Both the position numbers and the translations under genes were made by a program. Of a stretch of 64,000 bases of DNA, positions 18,963 to 27,648 are shown piece after piece (position 1 is the first letter of the stretch; every line of letters starts with the position of its first letter). This DNA is from Clostridia bacterium. Lineage in GTDB: Bacteria > Bacillota > Clostridia > UBA1381 > UBA9506. Location: positions 23,964-87,963 of the forward strand of contig JAFYXI010000023.1 in the NCBI GenBank assembly GCA_017546245.1, in the 5' to 3' direction. The notes beneath the pieces are model-generated. The model was not told the origin of the DNA. It saw only the letters and a program-made list of their open reading frames with translations, and made no database searches.

Positions 18963-18991
18963 ATTATATAATAATTGGAAAGAATTTTCAA
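18963..18991 (-). promoter_or_regulatory. Sigma-A promoter of pgsA-valS operon
   Basis: On the minus strand TTGAAA (18991-18986), a 17-nt spacer and TATAAT (18968-18963), 32 nt upstream of the pgsA start. Confidence 0.75.
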
Positions 18992-19032
18992 GTGTAAATG
19001 CTGATTTTTTAAGGATTTGACCCAATAAATAT

Positions 19033-19069
19033 AAAAAAGTCATTCCTTTTTTAACAGAATGACTTTTTT
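19033..19069 (-). terminator. Terminator of the Cys-rich gene
   Basis: AAAAAAGTCATTC pairs with GAATGACTTTTTT (13 bp) around an 11-nt loop, starting 11 nt after the Cys-rich stop codon on the minus strand. The symmetric A and T runs could let it work in both directions. Confidence 0.8.
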
Positions 19070-19080
19070 ATGCTCAATTA

Positions 19081-19383
19081 TCAGCAATAATCTTTGTGGT
19101 TATGTGCATAAAATGACTCGGGAGAAAATGTCTGAAAGTTGGTTTCGCAAGTGTCGTAATGGTTATCGCAATTATGATTATCGTATCTGCTGTTATATGC
19201 AATTTCGCAGCAGCAAGGGCAGCATCCGCAATTGCAGCAACAGTTATTATTGTTTGATGCCAACTGACACACATCATTTTCTAAATATCGTTTTGTTCTC
19301 GGAGTTCGGCGGCAGAGTGAAACCGAATTAAAGTAACTGCTACTTCTTTGGCAGTTGTTTGTTCTTTTAAATAAACAACACAT
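19081..19383 (-). CDS. Cysteine-rich small protein, function unknown
   Basis: A 100-residue protein with 17 cysteines. Nine of them lie in residues 48-59 (CCCNCGCCPCCC), followed by a His/Asn/Asp-rich stretch (DNHNCDNHYDTC) and a C-terminal HNHKDYC. It begins MCCLFKR and has no signal peptide. Evidence that it is real: AGAGGTG upstream of ATG 19383, a TTGACA-17-TAAAAT promoter and its own terminator. Spore-coat-like or metal-binding roles are possible guesses only. The opposite strand also has an open frame, but without these signals. Confidence 0.6.
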   Translation of the reverse strand: MCCLFKRTNNCQRSSSYFNSVSLCRRTPRTKRYLENDVCQLASNNNNCCCNCGCCPCCCEIAYNSRYDNHNCDNHYDTCETNFQTFSPESFYAHNHKDYC

Positions 19384-19402
19384 ATTTTTCACCTCTTTTA
19401 AA

Positions 19403-19431
19403 ATTTTATGTTCTAAATTATTATATGTCAA
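19403..19431 (-). promoter_or_regulatory. Promoter of the Cys-rich gene
   Basis: On the minus strand TTGACA (19431-19426), a 17-nt spacer and TAAAAT (19408-19403), 20 nt before the start codon. A second TTTGACAT lies just upstream, giving a short direct repeat. Confidence 0.55.
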
Positions 19432-19512
19432 AAAATGTCAAATGCTAACGCAAAACGAAAAGATTTATAAGCTGTAAATAAGCATAGAATAATAAAACAA
19501 ATTCTGTAAATA

Positions 19513-19540
19513 CTTATATCAGAAGAATATTCTTATATCA
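19513..19540 (+). promoter_or_regulatory. Possible operator region upstream of maltodextrin-type operon
   Basis: CTTATATCA occurs twice (19513-19521 and 19532-19540), 19 nt apart start to start, flanking the perfect palindrome AAGAATATTCTT (19523-19534). It lies just before the ribosome binding site of the binding-protein gene. A regulator site is inferred from symmetry only. Confidence 0.35.
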
Positions 19541-19560
19541 CATTTAAAGGAGATAAAACT

Positions 19561-21060
19561 ATGCAAAAAAAAATAAAGCTTAAAGCTATGTTTACAGCTG
19601 TTTTTGTAGTTTGCGCCATGCTTTCGGGATGCTTGGGAAATAAACCTGATACATCACAGTCGCAAGCGAAAGAAACTCTGTATTTATTTAATTCAAAAGG
19701 AGAGAATGCACAGCAATTTAAAAAAATGTGCGATGATTTTACCGCAGAAACCGGGATTCCGACGAGTCCTTTTTCAGTAGGCTCGGGTCAGGATGCATTA
19801 GAGCCGTTAAGAACCCAGATGAATTCTAAAAATCCTCCTGCTATTTTTTCGATGCAGGGTTTAAAAGAGCTTCCGGAATGGAAGGAAGGAGGCAGAGTTT
19901 TAGATTTATCTACCGTACAGGATGCCGAATTTAAGGCGATAGTAGATTCGATTCCTGACTCTATGAAGCTGTCGGCTGACGGAAAAGAAAGCTACGGCAT
20001 CCCGTTTAATGTAGAAGGCTATGGCTATATGGTTGATAAACAGATGCTGAATGATTTATTTGGCGAGGAAAACGGGCAAAAGATATTAGATGAGCTTAAA
20101 ACCTGCTCTTATGACGATTTTACTGCATTTTGTTTGGCGGTAACAGATTATATTAACACATCTGCGGCACAGCCTGTAATCTTAAACGGAAATTCGTATT
20201 CATTTAATACACAAAAAACAGGACTTGCCCAAAAATTAAACGGCGTTTTTGCCTTTGCAGGCGCAGAAAAATGGACATATGGCGACCATTTGATAAATGT
20301 TGCAATGAATGCGGTTTTTCCTGATTCGCGTTCGGCAGAAAATACAACAGCGGCTCAGGTAGACGAGCTTAAAACGCCGTTTGTTGCATATGCCAAAGGT
20401 CTTGATTTTGTAAGCAGCCATGCAGCAGGTTTAAAAGCTGCTGCCAAAAGAGGAAGTGACTTAATAAGTCAGGCAAATTTCGGTTACGACCAGTCAATAC
20501 AGATGTATGCCGATTCTAATGCTTTGTTTTTGCAGCAGGGCAACTGGGCGTATTCAAACATCAGCAAGGTAAATGATGAGGTTGCAAGACGTTCTGTATT
20601 TATTCCTGTAAAACTTCCGTTTACAAAAGATATGATTAAAACAGGCAAAAGTGTAGAAGATATAAATTCATCTATTCCCGTTTATGTTCCAAATTATTAT
20701 ACAATAAACGCCAAAGCATCAGAAACTGCACAAAAGCAGGCGATGCAGTTTTTAGTGTGGTTATATAAGCCCGAAAATGTGCAAAAATATATTGTAGATT
20801 CATTTGAATCAATACCGTTTAATGCAGATGAAAGCATTAATATTAAAAACTCGTTATCTGTATCTATATTAGAGTATATGGAAAAAGACAAAATTTTAGG
20901 AGCGCCATATCACGGAGCGCCTAATATATGGTCGAGTGAAGTTGTAGGTAAAGAAATAATGGAAAAATATCTGGTAAAAGAAAACTGGTCAGAAAGCGAT
21001 TACGAGGCAATAAGCAGCTTTGCTGTTGACCAATGGAAGCAGATGAAAAATATAAAATAA
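19561..21060 (+). CDS. Sugar ABC transporter substrate-binding lipoprotein
   Basis: A 499-residue lipoprotein of the extracellular solute-binding family. The signal peptide ends in the lipobox LSGC, with lipidated Cys near residue 24. The mature part resembles carbohydrate-binding proteins of the MalE/UgpB class (GIPFNVEGYGYMVDK; FLQQGNWAYSNISK). AAAGGAG lies before the ATG. It opens an operon with two permeases, malQ and glgP, so a maltodextrin or glucan oligosaccharide is the likely ligand. That ligand is inferred from context, not from the binding-site residues. Confidence 0.88.
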   Translation: MQKKIKLKAMFTAVFVVCAMLSGCLGNKPDTSQSQAKETLYLFNSKGENAQQFKKMCDDFTAETGIPTSPFSVGSGQDALEPLRTQMNSKNPPAIFSMQGLKELPEWKEGGRVLDLSTVQDAEFKAIVDSIPDSMKLSADGKESYGIPFNVEGYGYMVDKQMLNDLFGEENGQKILDELKTCSYDDFTAFCLAVTDYINTSAAQPVILNGNSYSFNTQKTGLAQKLNGVFAFAGAEKWTYGDHLINVAMNAVFPDSRSAENTTAAQVDELKTPFVAYAKGLDFVSSHAAGLKAAAKRGSDLISQANFGYDQSIQMYADSNALFLQQGNWAYSNISKVNDEVARRSVFIPVKLPFTKDMIKTGKSVEDINSSIPVYVPNYYTINAKASETAQKQAMQFLVWLYKPENVQKYIVDSFESIPFNADESINIKNSLSVSILEYMEKDKILGAPYHGAPNIWSSEVVGKEIMEKYLVKENWSESDYEAISSFAVDQWKQMKNIK

Positions 21061-21074
21061 ATTAAGTGTGCATT

Positions 21075-21109
21075 ATGTCCGCAGTAGGCTTATGCTGCGG
21101 ACATTTTTT
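21075..21109 (+). terminator. Intra-operon terminator-like hairpin
   Basis: ATGTCCGCAG (21075-21084) pairs with CTGCGGACAT (21095-21104), followed by TTTTT. It lies between the binding-protein gene and the first permease, where partial termination would give more binding protein than permease, as in other sugar ABC operons. Confidence 0.75.
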
Positions 21110-21135
21110 AGACCGAGAATAAGGAGGAAATTTTT

Positions 21136-22029
21136 TTGGAAAAGTATTACAGAAAATGGTTTTGGCTGCTTATAATGCCGTCGATGCTGCTGTTTTTCTT
21201 CGTTATAGCCATTCCGTTTATAGTCGGCACTCTTTATTCGTTTACATCTTGGAGAGGAACTTATTTTGCAGGAGGCTCATTTTTAAATTCATTTGTAGGA
21301 TTTGGTAATTATATAAAGGCATTTTCTGACGAACGATTTATACATTCGCTTGTATATACAAGCCTATATACGCTTGCAGCAGTTGTTGCAATAAATCTTG
21401 TCGCGCTGGCATTTTCTCTTATGCTTAATAATATAAAAAAAGGTGTAGGCATATACCGGACGATATTTTTTCTTCCCAATATGCTTGGCGGTTTAGCGAT
21501 GGGATTTGTATGGCAGTTTATTTTTCAGGTGGTATATACTGAAATTCTATTCAGTCCCGACGGATTGTTTCACGCAGAATTTTTGCGATATATGACACAA
21601 AATACCACTAAAGCCTTGTTTGCGCTTGTAATAATGACTGTATGGCAAAGCGCAGGATATATGATGCTTATATATATCAGCGGCTTAAACTCAATTCCGG
21701 GTGATTTATACGAGGCGGCGCAAATTGACGGAGCAGGGCCTGTGCGCAGATTTTTTAAGGTTACCCTGCCGCTTTTAATGCCGTCGGTAACCATAGTTTT
21801 ATTTTTAACTCTTGCAAACTCTTTTAAGCTGCTTGACCAGAACGTAGCATTAACTAACGGTAACTTTAACACAAGACTTATAGCTCTTCAGATTTTGCGA
21901 ACGGTTCAGGACAATACACCACCCGACTACGGAACAGCTCAGGCTCAGGCGGTGATATTTTTCGTGATAGTTGCGGTTATTTCGCTTTTTCAGGTATCCG
22001 TTACACGCAGAAAAGAGGTTGAATATTAG
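21136..22029 (+). CDS. Sugar ABC transporter permease, MalF-type
   Basis: A 297-residue inner-membrane permease with about six transmembrane segments. The ATPase-contact loop (EAA motif) reads EAAQIDGAGPVRRFFKVTLP, typical of sugar uptake permeases. The start is a TTG at 21136 with GGAGG at 21123-21127; no ATG fits. The next permease overlaps its stop by one base, so the two form a heterodimer made in equal amounts. Confidence 0.9.
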   Translation: MEKYYRKWFWLLIMPSMLLFFFVIAIPFIVGTLYSFTSWRGTYFAGGSFLNSFVGFGNYIKAFSDERFIHSLVYTSLYTLAAVVAINLVALAFSLMLNNIKKGVGIYRTIFFLPNMLGGLAMGFVWQFIFQVVYTEILFSPDGLFHAEFLRYMTQNTTKALFALVIMTVWQSAGYMMLIYISGLNSIPGDLYEAAQIDGAGPVRRFFKVTLPLLMPSVTIVLFLTLANSFKLLDQNVALTNGNFNTRLIALQILRTVQDNTPPDYGTAQAQAVIFFVIVAVISLFQVSVTRRKEVEY

Positions 22030-22877
22030 TGGATAAAAGCTTTTTTATAAAAAGAAAAATTGCAAATGCGATAATATATACAGTATTAACCGCAATTGCA
22101 GTTTATACCTTGATGCCAATGCTGTTTTTACTTTTAAATTCCTTTAAAAGTCAGTCCGAAATAATAAGAAATCCTCTTGCTTTTCCTGAAGTATGGACAA
22201 CTGAATATCTCACACGGGCATTCGATGCTATCAGCTTTCCGCGTGCCTTGGGATATACCGTATTAATTGCCGTATGCTCGCTTGTGCTTATAGTTTTGTT
22301 TTCGTCGCTGTGCGGATGGGTTATAACCAGATATAAATCAAAGATTTCTACGGTAATTTATTTATTATTTGTATCTGCCATGCTAATTCCGTTTCAGGCG
22401 GTTATGTATCCTTTAATGAATATGATGGATTGGGCAGGACTTAAAAATATTTTCGGATTAATTATAATGTATGCAGGATTTGGCTTATCGCTGAGTATAT
22501 TTTTATATAGCGGATTTTTTAAAACCATTCCTTATGGAGTAGAAGAGGCAGCGCTGATTGACGGAGCAAATATTTTCCGAATGTTTTTCTTTATTGTTTT
22601 TCCATTGGTAAAGGGAATTACGGTTACTGTGCTTATTCTAAACGGAATGTGGATATGGAATGACTATCTGCTGCCGTATTTAACATTGGGAACATCTGAA
22701 AGCAAAACTTTGGTTTTAGAGCTTTTTTATGCAAAAATGACATCAGGTCAGTTCGGAAATCCGTGGGAGTTAATCTTTCCTGCGGTATTAATTTCGGTTA
22801 TACCGATGATTATAGTATTTTTATTTTTGCAAAAGTATTTTGTTAAGGGTGTATCAGCAGGGGCAATAAAATCTTAA
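22029..22877 (+). CDS. Sugar ABC transporter permease, MalG-type
   Basis: A 282-residue permease with six predicted transmembrane segments and the EAA loop EEAALIDGANIFRMFFFIVF. The start is a GTG sharing its G with the upstream TAG stop. It pairs with the MalF-type permease. No ATP-binding subunit is encoded in this operon, so the transporter probably uses a shared MsmX/UgpC-type ATPase encoded elsewhere. Confidence 0.9.
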   Translation: MDKSFFIKRKIANAIIYTVLTAIAVYTLMPMLFLLLNSFKSQSEIIRNPLAFPEVWTTEYLTRAFDAISFPRALGYTVLIAVCSLVLIVLFSSLCGWVITRYKSKISTVIYLLFVSAMLIPFQAVMYPLMNMMDWAGLKNIFGLIIMYAGFGLSLSIFLYSGFFKTIPYGVEEAALIDGANIFRMFFFIVFPLVKGITVTVLILNGMWIWNDYLLPYLTLGTSESKTLVLELFYAKMTSGQFGNPWELIFPAVLISVIPMIIVFLFLQKYFVKGVSAGAIKS

Positions 22878-22922
22878 GCTTGACGTATTTGCGAGTATTT
22901 TAACAAAGCGGATGGTGAAAAT

Positions 22923-24431
22923 ATGAAAAGACAAAAACCGTTTAACAGAGGAGCGGGAATACTTCTTGCAATAAGCAGTCTTCCGTCGCCGTATGGAATT
23001 GGAACATTGGGTGACAGCGCATATAAATTTGTCGATTTTTTAAAAAAGTCAGGTCAAAGCTATTGGCAGGTACTTCCCATAGGTCCTACAAGCTATGGCG
23101 ACAGTCCTTATCAAAGCTTTTCGGCATTTGCAGGAAATCCGTATTTTATTGATCTTATAAGTCTTGCGCAAGATGGACTTTTAAAGCGAGAGGATATAGA
23201 GGCTTTTGACTGGGGTAAAGATGAAGAAAAAGTCGATTATCAAAAGCTTTATGATTACAGATTTAATATCTTGCGTATGGCATATGAAAACAGTAATCAC
23301 AAAGGCGAAGAAGAGTACAAAAAGTTCTGTGCAGATAACGATTGCTGGCTTGCCGACTTTTCAGAGTTTATGGCTGTAAAAAAGCATTTCGGAGATAAAA
23401 GCTGGCAGGATTGGCCTGATGATATTCGCATGAAAAAGACAGAACCCTGCGAAGAGCTTTTAAAAAATCTTGAATATGAAATTGATTTTATAAAATTTTG
23501 TCAGTTTTATTTCTTTAAACAATGGAAAAAGCTCAAAGACTACGCAAACCGCTCCGGTATAAAAATCATAGGAGATATACCGATTTACGTTTCGCCTGAC
23601 AGCGCAGATGTATGGGCAGGAAAAGAAGAATTTGAATTAGATAAAGATGGCAAAATGATAAATGTCGCAGGTGTTCCGCCTGATGAGTTTTCAGATGACG
23701 GGCAGAAGTGGGGCAATCCGCTTTATAACTGGGAGGAAATGGAAAAAAACGGTTTTACGTGGTGGAAGTTAAGGATGGAGTTTTCTGCCCGTATGTTTGA
23801 TGTTATAAGAATAGACCATTTTATAGGTATTGAAAGATATTACAGCGTATCGGCAAACAGCAAAAATGCCAAGAACGGAAAGTGGAAAAAAGGTCCGGGC
23901 ATAAAGCTTTTAAATGCCGTAAGCGAAGTGTTGGGTAATACTAAAATTATTGCAGAAGATTTAGGGGCTGTTACGCCTGCGGTGACAAGGCTGAGATTAA
24001 AAGCAGGCTATCCCGGAATGAAAATTTTAGAATATGCCTTTGGTACAGATTCAAAAAATAAAAATCTGCCGCACAATTTTGAAACTGACTGTGTAGTATA
24101 TGGCGGAACTCACGACAACGAAACCTTAGCAGGATTCTTTAAAAGACCGTCGGGCAAAGATGCAGATTTTGCAAGAGAATATCTTAATGTTAAAACCAAT
24201 AAAAAGCTTGCTTGGGCTACGATACGCGCCGGGTATGCAAGTGTTGCATCTCTTGCTGTATTTCAAATGCAGGACTTTTTAGAGCTTGATAACAGCGCAC
24301 GAATGAATTTTCCGTCAACTGTGGGAGATAATTGGAAATGGCGGCTGAAATCTGATGAAATCAGCGATGAATTGGCGGAAAAAATATATAAAATGGCTAA
24401 AATTTACGGCAGAGTGGAGGATGAAGTATGA
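22923..24431 (+). CDS. malQ: 4-alpha-glucanotransferase (amylomaltase)
   Basis: GH77 enzyme of 502 residues that moves alpha-1,4-glucan segments between maltodextrins and frees glucose. Visible are the N-terminal SSLPSPYGIGTLGD block, GDIPIYVSPDSADVWA, the nucleophile Asp in VIRIDHF, the acid/base Glu in IIAEDLG and the transition-state Asp in GGTHDNETLAGF. It overlaps glgP by 4 nt (ATGA). With glgP it forms the standard maltodextrin breakdown pair. Confidence 0.96.
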   Translation: MKRQKPFNRGAGILLAISSLPSPYGIGTLGDSAYKFVDFLKKSGQSYWQVLPIGPTSYGDSPYQSFSAFAGNPYFIDLISLAQDGLLKREDIEAFDWGKDEEKVDYQKLYDYRFNILRMAYENSNHKGEEEYKKFCADNDCWLADFSEFMAVKKHFGDKSWQDWPDDIRMKKTEPCEELLKNLEYEIDFIKFCQFYFFKQWKKLKDYANRSGIKIIGDIPIYVSPDSADVWAGKEEFELDKDGKMINVAGVPPDEFSDDGQKWGNPLYNWEEMEKNGFTWWKLRMEFSARMFDVIRIDHFIGIERYYSVSANSKNAKNGKWKKGPGIKLLNAVSEVLGNTKIIAEDLGAVTPAVTRLRLKAGYPGMKILEYAFGTDSKNKNLPHNFETDCVVYGGTHDNETLAGFFKRPSGKDADFAREYLNVKTNKKLAWATIRAGYASVASLAVFQMQDFLELDNSARMNFPSTVGDNWKWRLKSDEISDELAEKIYKMAKIYGRVEDEV

Positions 24432-26773
24432 ATGAATTTGAAAAAAACACAGATAACTGCCTTTTAAACGAATTTGGAGTATCAAGGCAAAATGCAACAA
24501 CGCATCAATTATACAGAGCAATATCAAAAACAGCATTTGCAACGATTCAGTCTGAGTGGAAAAAGCCAAAAAACAAAAAGACAGTATGTTATTTTTCTGC
24601 TGAATTTTTAATAGGGCGAATGATAACATCTAATCTTTTAAATACAGGGCTTTTAGACGAATGCGAAAAATATTTAAATTCAGTAGGTAAAAGTATAAAA
24701 ATATTTGAAAATATAGAGGATGCAGCTCTCGGTAACGGAGGCTTGGGCAGACTTGCCGCTTGCTTTTTAGACTCTGCGGCAACAATTGGCTATGCCTTAA
24801 ACGGATACGGTATAAGATACAGATATGGCTTATTCAAACAAAGCTTTGTTGACGGTTGGCAAAACGAAACAGCAGATGACTGGCTGGCGGCATCTGACCC
24901 CTGGAGTATAAGGCGAGAAGACGAAAAGGTGCTCGTTAAATTCGGAGCTCAGAGTGTTTATGCCGTACCTTACGATATGCCTGTAATAGGTTATTTTCCC
25001 GGTAACGATAAAGCCGCAATAAACACACTCAGGCTTTGGCAGTCAGAGCCTGTAAATGCATTTGATTTTACTGCATTTAATGAACAAAGATACTCAGATG
25101 CCGTAAGTGAAAAAAACAGAGCAGAAGCAATTAGTGCAGTTTTGTACCCTAATGATGAGGGATATGAGGGAAAATGCTTAAGATTAAAACAACAGTATTT
25201 TTTTGCAAGTGCATCTTTGGTCAGTATTTTAAAAGAGTATAAAAATAAATTTTCAAACGATTTTTCGCATTTTTCAGAACAGTATGCAATTCAGCTTAAC
25301 GATACTCATCCGACGGTCGCAATACCTGAGTTATTAAGGCTGTTAACCGAACAGGAAAATTTAGGATTCGATGAGGCTTTTGAAATATGCAAAAATACCT
25401 TTGCATACACAAACCATACCATTATGGCAGAAGCTTTGGAAAAGTGGGATGTTAAGCTTTTTAACTCGGTGCTGCCCGAAGTTTACCCATATGTTGTAAT
25501 GATTAACTTAAAGCTAAAACGTGATTTGGCTGCTATGGGTATATGCGGCAATGAACAAAATCAGTATCTGATTTTAGAGAATAATTTAGTTCATATGGCG
25601 CGTATGGCTATTTATGCAACGCATTCAACTAACGGAGTTGCACAAATTCATACCGAAATACTGAAAGAAAAAGCACTTTCAAACTGGCACAAGCTCTACC
25701 CGGGAAGATTTAAAAACGAAACAAACGGAATAACTCAGAGAAGGTGGCTTAAACTGTGTAATCCTGAGCTTTCGGCATTTATAACTGAAAAGACGGGCGA
25801 GGGCTGGACAGTAAATTTAGACGAAATTAAAAAGCTTGAAAAATATAAAGATGATCCTGATGTTTTAAATAAATTCAACGAAATAAAGCTTGAAAAGAAA
25901 AAACAGCTTGCAGAGTTTATACTGAAAAAAGAGGGAATAAAAATCGACCCGACCTTTATGTTTGATATTCAGATAAAAAGACTGCACGAATATAAAAGAC
26001 AGCTTTTGAATGCTTTTTCGATTTTGGATATTTACTACGGAATTTTGGATGGCAGAATAACCGATTTTACTCCTACTGTTTTTATATTCGGAGCTAAAGC
26101 TGCTCCGGGATACAGACGCGCAAAGGCAATTATAAAATATATAAACGAAATAGCAAAGCTTATTAACTCTGATGAAAGAGTGACCGATAAATTAAAGGTT
26201 GTTTTTGTGCAAAACTATAATGTATCTTATGCTGAAAAACTGATTCCGGCAGCAGATGTTTCAGAGCAGATTTCAACGGCAGGAACAGAGGCATCGGGCA
26301 CAGGAAATATGAAGTTTATGCTAAACGGTGCGGTGACGCTGGGCACTTATGACGGAGCTAATATTGAGATTGTTGAGCAGGCAGGCGAAGAGAATAATTA
26401 TATTTTCGGAGCTGAAGTAGAAGATATTGAAAAAATAAAATACACATATTCTCCTAAAAAGCTTTACGATGAAAATCCGCGCATACGTGCGGTTTTGGAT
26501 TCTTTAATTAACGGTACTTTGCAAGATAACGCAAGCGGATGCTTTCGCGAACTTTATGATGCGATTTTATACGGCACAAGCTGGCACAAGGCAGACCACT
26601 ATTTTATTCTGCACGATTTTATGTCGTATGCAGATGCAAAGCTAAAAGTAAACAAAGATTATAAAAACAAATCAGAGTTTTCTAAAAAATGTCTTTTAAA
26701 TGTTGCAAATGCAGGCAAATTTTCAAGTGACAGAACAATTAAAGGCTATGCAGAAGATATTTGGAAAATTTAA
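24428..26773 (+). CDS. glgP: Glycogen/maltodextrin phosphorylase
   Basis: GT35 phosphorylase of 781 residues that releases glucose 1-phosphate from alpha-1,4-glucan ends. Visible are NGGLGRLAACFLDS, GYGIRYRYGLFKQ, QLNDTHPTVAIPELLRLL and the pyridoxal-phosphate lysine Lys629 in GTGNMKFMLNGA. The length is slightly shorter than E. coli GlgP, near that of MalP/GlgP forms. It overlaps malQ and is the last gene of the sugar operon. MalP is an equally fair name given the context. Confidence 0.95.
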   Translation: MNEFEKNTDNCLLNEFGVSRQNATTHQLYRAISKTAFATIQSEWKKPKNKKTVCYFSAEFLIGRMITSNLLNTGLLDECEKYLNSVGKSIKIFENIEDAALGNGGLGRLAACFLDSAATIGYALNGYGIRYRYGLFKQSFVDGWQNETADDWLAASDPWSIRREDEKVLVKFGAQSVYAVPYDMPVIGYFPGNDKAAINTLRLWQSEPVNAFDFTAFNEQRYSDAVSEKNRAEAISAVLYPNDEGYEGKCLRLKQQYFFASASLVSILKEYKNKFSNDFSHFSEQYAIQLNDTHPTVAIPELLRLLTEQENLGFDEAFEICKNTFAYTNHTIMAEALEKWDVKLFNSVLPEVYPYVVMINLKLKRDLAAMGICGNEQNQYLILENNLVHMARMAIYATHSTNGVAQIHTEILKEKALSNWHKLYPGRFKNETNGITQRRWLKLCNPELSAFITEKTGEGWTVNLDEIKKLEKYKDDPDVLNKFNEIKLEKKKQLAEFILKKEGIKIDPTFMFDIQIKRLHEYKRQLLNAFSILDIYYGILDGRITDFTPTVFIFGAKAAPGYRRAKAIIKYINEIAKLINSDERVTDKLKVVFVQNYNVSYAEKLIPAADVSEQISTAGTEASGTGNMKFMLNGAVTLGTYDGANIEIVEQAGEENNYIFGAEVEDIEKIKYTYSPKKLYDENPRIRAVLDSLINGTLQDNASGCFRELYDAILYGTSWHKADHYFILHDFMSYADAKLKVNKDYKNKSEFSKKCLLNVANAGKFSSDRTIKGYAEDIWKI

Positions 26774-26783
26774 GAATTTATTA

Positions 26784-26818
26784 AACCTCTCTGTTATATA
26801 TAATATATCAGGGAGGTT
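26784..26818 (+). terminator. Hairpin after glgP that also covers the next ribosome binding site
   Basis: AACCTCTCTG (26784-26793) pairs with CAGGGAGGTT (26809-26818), 10 bp with one G-T pair, followed by GATTTTTA. It can end the sugar operon. Its 3' arm contains the GGGAGG of the downstream gene, so it could also limit translation of read-through mRNA. Confidence 0.55.
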
Positions 26819-26825
26819 GATTTTT

Positions 26826-27497
26826 ATGGTTTTAAAAGCTGAATGTACAACGAAAGCAATAAGGCAGACTATGCATTTTAAAAATGTTGAGGTGCTGTCG
26901 TACGAAATTTTGTATCCGCTTTTTAGTTCGTCGATATTTTTTAAGGGGGTACAAAAGATTAATAATTATTACCGTGAAAATGCAATGTTGTTTGAAAAAT
27001 ATTGCAGAACAGCACTTTACAGAATGGCTTGCGAATCGGCAGCCGAGGCAATGAAAAACGGATATATGCCGATAAAATTCGATGCGGTACAGAGCTTTAC
27101 ACTGACATACAACGAAAACTGTGCAATAAGTCTTTATATTGACCGATATATGTTTACAGGCGGAGCGCACGGATTGACAGAAAGAGTTGCTGATACATTT
27201 GAGCTTGGCAGCGGAGCAAAAAGAATTGAGCTGTCCGATTTATTTCCTGATAATTTTTCATACAAACCCTATATAACTGACGCAGTAATAAAACAGATTA
27301 AAAGAGCAGAAAACGGAACGTATTTTGATGAGTATGAACAGAATGTTAAAGAGTGCTTTAATAAAAACTATTTTTATCTGACTGATTCAGGTCTTTTGGT
27401 GTATTTTCAGCAGTACGATATAGCTCCGTATTCATCGGGGATACCTGCATTTGTTATACCTTATGAAAAGAATGGTCCGATGCCGCCAAAATGTTAA
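26826..27497 (+). CDS. DUF3298/RsiV-like domain protein
   Basis: A 223-residue protein resembling the DUF4163/DUF3298 domain pair found in RsiV and PdaC. The clearest mark is the MFTGGAHGLTE block (about residues 115-125), followed by FELGSGAKRIELSDLF. Those relatives are extracytoplasmic, but this protein has no signal peptide or transmembrane segment. The frame is open upstream into glgP; the ATG at 26826 with GGGAGG at 26811-26816 is the only well-placed start. Function unknown. Confidence 0.7.
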   Translation: MVLKAECTTKAIRQTMHFKNVEVLSYEILYPLFSSSIFFKGVQKINNYYRENAMLFEKYCRTALYRMACESAAEAMKNGYMPIKFDAVQSFTLTYNENCAISLYIDRYMFTGGAHGLTERVADTFELGSGAKRIELSDLFPDNFSYKPYITDAVIKQIKRAENGTYFDEYEQNVKECFNKNYFYLTDSGLLVYFQQYDIAPYSSGIPAFVIPYEKNGPMPPKC

Positions 27498-27546
27498 AAT
27501 AATTAAAAAAAGTTTGCATTAAATACTGGAATTTTGCTTTAGAATG

Positions 27547-27572
27547 TGGTATTATATTGAATATGGTATTAT
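27547..27572 (+). promoter_or_regulatory. Possible tandem extended -10 promoters of ftsK/spoIIIE
   Basis: TGGTATTATA occurs twice, the -10 cores being TATTAT at 27550-27555 and 27567-27572. Each has the extended TGG. No good -35 is present for either. Together they suggest two overlapping start sites upstream of the ftsK-type gene. Confidence 0.4.
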
Positions 27573-27648
27573 AAACTGGTGAAAATTGTTTGAAAAACTA
27601 TGTTTTTGATTGTTATATTAAACAACCGATAAAAAGGAGTATGAGAAA

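Noticed and set aside
19059..19331. 90-codon plus-strand frame opposite the Cys-rich gene
   Set aside because: It starts inside a terminator hairpin and has no ribosome binding site, while the minus-strand frame has promoter, ribosome binding site and terminator.
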